NCBI GenBank assembly: GCA_028280575.1 | Contig: JANQLN010000068.1 | Coordinates: forward strand, 25,850-89,849 | Length of the DNA: 64,000 nt | Direction: 5' to 3' | From: Clostridia bacterium | Lineage (GTDB): Bacteria > Bacillota > Clostridia > Acetivibrionales > STF1-152 | In this document: positions 62,418 to 64,000 of the stretch, one piece after another | Position numbering within the stretch: position 1 is the stretch's first letter | Layout of the letters: every line of letters begins with the position of its first letter | Position numbers and translations under genes: made by a program | The notes under the pieces: generated by a model | What the model was told of the DNA's origin: nothing | Seen by the model: only the letters and a program-made list of their open reading frames with translations | Database searches by the model: none

Positions 62418-63824
62418 ATGTATACCTTATCAAGGCCCAATATATTATTAATATATACAGACCAGCAGCGGTGGGATTCTTTAAGGTGCTACGGGAATAA
62501 GCATGCAATAACTCCAAATATTGATAGGCTTGCAGAAAAGGGTGTCAGGTTTGACCGCTATTTTGTCCAGAGCCCGGTTTGTATGCCCAGCAGAATGTCT
62601 TTTTTAACAGGCCGTTACTGTAGCTCCATAGGTATAGGTGCCAATGGTTCTCCTCTTCCTGAGGATACTCTTTCTATAATAAGGACTGTTAAGCCCTATG
62701 GCTATAAAACGGCACAAATAGGAAAGCTGCATTTCCAGCCCCATGCCCATAGGGACCACCGTGACCCTTATCCTGATTACGGGTTTGACAATGCTGTTAT
62801 TTCTGATGACGCGGCCTGTTATGAAGATGCCTACCTTAAATGGGTGGAATGCCTGGACCCTTGTATGGTAGATAAAGTTGCATGTTCATTGTCTCCCGGA
62901 GCATTAAAATACAAACATAAAATTTTTTCCGGTTTGCCAAGGGATACGCATCAGCCGTATGTTTTTCAAGGCGCACAAGAGTATACTCAAGCTTCTTTTG
63001 TTACCTCAGAGATATGCAGGTACTTGAGCGAAAACAAACAAAGCCGGTTTTTCGCCATAGCCGGTTTTTATGCACCTCATCCTCCTGTAAACCCGCCTAA
63101 AAGATTCGTTGACATGTATAACGCTGAAATGATGCCACTGCCTAAAGTAGGTGAAAAAGAAGCATTTGCTCCGGATCTAAAAAATATTTCCATGAAGGAA
63201 TGGCAGGTAATAAGAGCACACTATCTTGCGCTGGTATCCCATGTGGATGACTGTGTGGGTAAAATCACTGCCACATTGGAGAGTGAAGGTATTTTTGATA
63301 ATACCATAGTTATATTTACATCGGATCACGGAGAGTTTCTCGGGGACCACGGAAAGGTTCAGAAGGATATGCCCGGACATGATTGCATCACAAGGGTACC
63401 GTTTATCATGACATATCCTCAGAAAATCAATCCAGGAACAGTAGTTGACGAAATAGTTGAAGCTGTAGATGTAGTTCCCACAATACTTGATTATTGCGGA
63501 ATCCAAACTCCCACAGCCGTGCAGGGAAAGTCCTTTAAAAATCTGCTTGAAGGGAAAATCAAAAGCCATAGGGAGGATGCTTTTACCGAGTACTTTGAAC
63601 CCTATGGCAGCAGGAAAGCTGTTGTAAGAACAGCAGAATATAAGTATTACTGTGATTCGGAGGGCCTTGAGATATTATACGATTTAGTGAATGACCCTGA
63701 CGAACTAAACAATATCGTACATAATTCACTTTACAGGGATGTATTATGTGATATGAGAAAGAGAATGATTATCAGGATGCATAAGGCTGTCTTTAACTGC
63801 CATGAAAGACCTGCAGAATATTAA
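62418..63824 (+). CDS. Type I sulfatase (Cys-type), second
   Basis: The protein has 468 residues. The formylglycine site is Cys55 in PVCMPSRMSFLTGR; metal ligands lie in YTDQQRWDS and VIFTSDHGEFLGDHG. It shares NILxIxTDQQR and CYGNKxxITPNID with the 56211 sulfatase, so the two are paralogues, probably with different sulfate positions. No signal peptide is seen. AAGGAGGAG lies before ATG 62418. The last 176 bases of the window after it hold no recognisable gene. Confidence 0.92.
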   Translation: MYTLSRPNILLIYTDQQRWDSLRCYGNKHAITPNIDRLAEKGVRFDRYFVQSPVCMPSRMSFLTGRYCSSIGIGANGSPLPEDTLSIIRTVKPYGYKTAQIGKLHFQPHAHRDHRDPYPDYGFDNAVISDDAACYEDAYLKWVECLDPCMVDKVACSLSPGALKYKHKIFSGLPRDTHQPYVFQGAQEYTQASFVTSEICRYLSENKQSRFFAIAGFYAPHPPVNPPKRFVDMYNAEMMPLPKVGEKEAFAPDLKNISMKEWQVIRAHYLALVSHVDDCVGKITATLESEGIFDNTIVIFTSDHGEFLGDHGKVQKDMPGHDCITRVPFIMTYPQKINPGTVVDEIVEAVDVVPTILDYCGIQTPTAVQGKSFKNLLEGKIKSHREDAFTEYFEPYGSRKAVVRTAEYKYYCDSEGLEILYDLVNDPDELNNIVHNSLYRDVLCDMRKRMIIRMHKAVFNCHERPAEY

Positions 63825-64000
63825 GTTTAAATGTAAATGCTGCATAATAGTTATTTTTGAATTCGAGTTTCCCCATTTTTTAAAATAGGTATAAATTTAC
63901 ACGTATAATGAAACATTTATCAGTCCAATCATTAAGAAAATGTAAGTGTCTAGAACCTTGAAAAAGGCTACCCGGCATATTCACCATCCGTAGTTCAGAT

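Overview
The window is AT-rich, with dense short-spaced operons, strong GGAGG-type ribosome binding sites, frequent TTG/GTG starts, tig-clpP-clpX and uvrC housekeeping genes, a Crh-type HPr and LplB/YesM/YesN-type sugar systems. Together these point to an anaerobic, polysaccharide-degrading member of the Clostridia (Firmicutes). No rRNA, tRNA or CRISPR array was seen.

Layout. 1-5.4 kb is a decayed region: the end of a uroporphyrinogen-decarboxylase-like gene, a truncated FAD oxidoreductase, an intact HAD phosphatase and an archaeal-type ATPase, then a phytoene-desaturase-like gene between wrecks of an aldehyde dehydrogenase and a CrtQ-like glycosyltransferase, which look like the remains of a staphyloxanthin-type carotenoid locus. 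5.5-10.2 kb is a small sugar regulon (cupin, FGGY kinase, GntR regulator, aldehyde dehydrogenase) sharing a candidate operator. 10.5-18.9 kb is a sugar importer set (membrane-bound AraC regulator, two permeases, lipoprotein) plus an unrecognised toroid-type protein, with a 173-bp tandem duplication between the permeases. 19.1-19.9 kb is a MNT/HEPN toxin-antitoxin pair.

20.2-28.3 kb, on the minus strand, is the most unusual part. It is a ribosomal-peptide (RiPP) operon with an HPr-kinase-like protein, a signal-peptidase-like/nucleotidyltransferase fusion, a 40-residue Cys-containing precursor, a PqqD-domain protein whose N-terminal region carries the same C-x3-SGG-aromatic-C motif as the precursor, a radical SAM/SPASM maturase and two ABC exporters. 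Decayed IS200-like (RAYT-type) elements with a common terminal sequence bracket both this operon and the toxin-antitoxin pair.

29.3-49.2 kb is mostly core-type: PspC, a secreted-protease-like protein, a GltS-like carrier, an acyltransferase, a homocysteine-biosynthesis set (HcyBio, NIL-ferredoxin, UPF0280, MBL hydrolase), a chemoreceptor, an ECF sigma/anti-sigma/membrane operon, crh, uvrC, a phosphoesterase, tig, clpP and clpX. A dispersed inverted-repeat family has several copies here. 49.5-63.8 kb is a sulfated-glycan utilisation locus: YesM/YesN two-component system, ABC importer, two Cys-type sulfatases, a FucI-like isomerase, an enolase-superfamily dehydratase, a TIM-barrel epimerase and an NAD-dependent dehydratase/epimerase, with a cre-like 22-bp palindrome inside.
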